Positions 61,902 through 64,000 of a stretch of 64,000 nt of DNA are shown here, piece after piece (the first letter of the stretch is position 1; each line of letters opens with the position of its first letter). The notes under the pieces were generated by a model. That model did not search any database. It had not been told where the DNA came from and was given only the letters and a program-made list of their open reading frames with translations. The position numbers were made by a program, and so were the translations under genes. Source of the stretch: Streptomyces sp. H27-H1 (GTDB lineage Bacteria > Actinomycetota > Actinomycetes > Streptomycetales > Streptomycetaceae); the NCBI RefSeq assembly GCF_026627445.1, contig NZ_JAPNLJ010000029.1, positions 1-64,000 on the forward strand. Reading direction: 5' to 3'.

Positions 61902-62390
61902 CTACTGGCGCCAGGGTTCGCTGACGGTCCGCAGGGTCATGGCGGTGGAGACGGCGGCGGTGACCGCTTCGTGCCCCTTGTCCTCGTTCGACCCCTCGAG
62001 CCCGGCGCGGTCCAGCGCCTGCTCGTCGTTGTCGCAGGTCAGTACGCCGAAGCCGATGGGGACTCCGGTGTCGATCGATACCTGCACCAGGCCCTGGGTG
62101 ACGCCCGCGCAGACGTAGTCGAAGTGCGGGGTGCCGCCGCGGATGACGACGCCGAGGGCGACGATGGCATCGTAACCGCGACCGGCCAGTACCTTCGCCA
62201 CGACCGGGAGCTCGAAGCTGCCCGGGACGCGCAGCACGGTCGGCTCGTCGATTCCCAGCTCGTGCAGGGCCCGCAGGGCGCCGTCCACCAGGCCGTCCAT
62301 GACCTTCTCGTGCCACTGGGCCGCGATCACGGCGACGCGCAGGTCTCCGCAGTTCTTCACGCTCAGTTCGGGTGCGCCCTTGCCGCTCAC
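61902..62390 (-). CDS. ribH: 6,7-dimethyl-8-ribityllumazine synthase
   Basis: 162-residue riboflavin enzyme condensing the pyrimidine intermediate with dihydroxybutanone phosphate; forms oligomeric shells. Recognisable: AQWHEKVMDGLVDGAL, RVPGSFELPV and ALGVVIRGGTPHFDYV with the catalytic His. GTG at 62390 has GAGGAG upstream. Downstream of ribBA, with a small tandem-repeat interval between. Confidence 0.97.
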   Translation of the reverse strand: MSGKGAPELSVKNCGDLRVAVIAAQWHEKVMDGLVDGALRALHELGIDEPTVLRVPGSFELPVVAKVLAGRGYDAIVALGVVIRGGTPHFDYVCAGVTQGLVQVSIDTGVPIGFGVLTCDNDEQALDRAGLEGSNEDKGHEAVTAAVSTAMTLRTVSEPWRQ

Positions 62391-62416
62391 AGCTCTGCTC
62401 CTCGTTGCGATTCGTA

Positions 62417-62466
62417 TGGTGTTGCTCGGGAGTGGTGTTGCTCGGAGTGTCTTGCTCGGAGTGGTG

Positions 62467-62472
<6 letters not shown>
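62417..62472. repeat. Short tandem repeats at the ribBA-ribH junction
   Basis: Four diverged ~15-base units (62417-62432, 62433-62447, 62448-62461, 62462-62472) with the core TGGTGTTGCTCGGAG fill the ribBA-ribH gap; the last runs over the ribBA stop codon. Confidence 0.65.
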
Positions 62473-63767
<1,295 letters not shown>

Positions 63768-63771
<4 letters not shown>

Positions 63772-64000
63772 GCCGTTGCTCCTTCCAGAGCCGGGGCGGG
63801 TGTGGTGCGCGAACGGAGCCACCAGTCGCGCATGCCCCACAGGACGAGCGCGCCGTAGATGACGTAGACGAAACCGGAGAACGCGTAGCCGTTGGCGAAG
63901 TTCAGGGGGACGCCGACCAGGTCGACCAGGAGCCAGGCGAACCAGAACTCGACCATGCCGCGCGACTGGGCGTACATGGCGACGATCGTGCCGACGAAGA
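63768..64000 (-). CDS. ribM: PnuC/RibM-type transporter, C-terminal part, gene continues beyond the window
   Basis: The window holds the last ~77 codons, read leftward from 64000; the 5' part is outside. Seen: VGTIVAMYAQSRGMVEFWFA and helices LLVDLVGVPLNFANGY and FVYVIYGALVLWGM. This is a PnuC-family C-terminus. In Streptomyces rib operons the member at this place is RibM, a riboflavin uptake facilitator, so ribM is more likely than a nicotinamide riboside transporter. Its stop overlaps the ribBA start. Confidence 0.8.

Overview
The window is high-GC DNA with long GC-biased reading frames, many GTG starts and ATGA/GTGA stop-start overlaps. Its markers (rbpA, smeA-sffA, a cvn conservon, DasR-type sites, a class E sortase-type LAxTG anchor) are those of a Streptomyces chromosome. 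Gene content and order, from crr-ptsI at the left to the rib/his genes at the right, match what I remember of the conserved core arm of Streptomyces coelicolor. I see no tRNA, CRISPR, insertion sequence or phage gene, so this is core chromosome rather than an island.

Left part (1-12.2 kb). The first ~250 bases are the leader of a ribosomal RNA operon that runs leftwards out of the window. Two tandem DasR-type operators precede crr-ptsI, the general PTS phosphotransfer proteins. Then come a hypothetical protein, acetoacetyl-CoA synthetase, a GH31 alpha-glucosidase, a Nudix hydrolase divergent from a VanX-like dipeptidase, a DUF962 protein, and a coupled Zn-ribbon/thiolase pair.

Region 12.2-25.7 kb. 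A four-gene conservon (cvnA-D: sensor kinase-like protein, roadblock, DUF742, small GTPase) is followed by the most unusual locus: a MukB/MksB-like giant coiled-coil ATPase (1575 aa) with two partner genes resembling the MksF/MksE (JetA/JetB) subunits. A 231-codon low-complexity reading frame is coupled by 4-base overlaps to both partners. No JetD/MksG nuclease gene is adjacent.

Region 25.8-39 kb. pxpABC (5-oxoprolinase), a HEAT-repeat protein, an ankyrin protein, the sporulation pair smeA-sffA (SffA lacks the Walker A lysine), a MocR regulator, a glycerophosphodiesterase, an MFS transporter, rbpA with an exact SigR promoter, fxsA and the polyprenol-phosphate mannose synthase gene.

Region 39-57 kb. 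An amidohydrolase, an Lrp regulator, a phosphotransferase/DUF7065-like pair, acyl-CoA dehydrogenase, a TetR regulator divergent from a DUF6230-DUF6114-membrane protein operon, an SPW-repeat protein, a secreted C39-like peptidase, a uridine-kinase-like protein, an orphan EccA-like AAA+ ATPase with a TTA codon, and a LAxTG-anchored ALF-repeat surface protein.

Right part (57-64 kb). Two coupled CNNM/CorC-type membrane proteins, a PH-domain protein, then hisG, hisE, ribH, ribBA and the end of a PnuC/RibM-type transporter, all on the minus strand. Several strong hairpin terminators separate convergent units.
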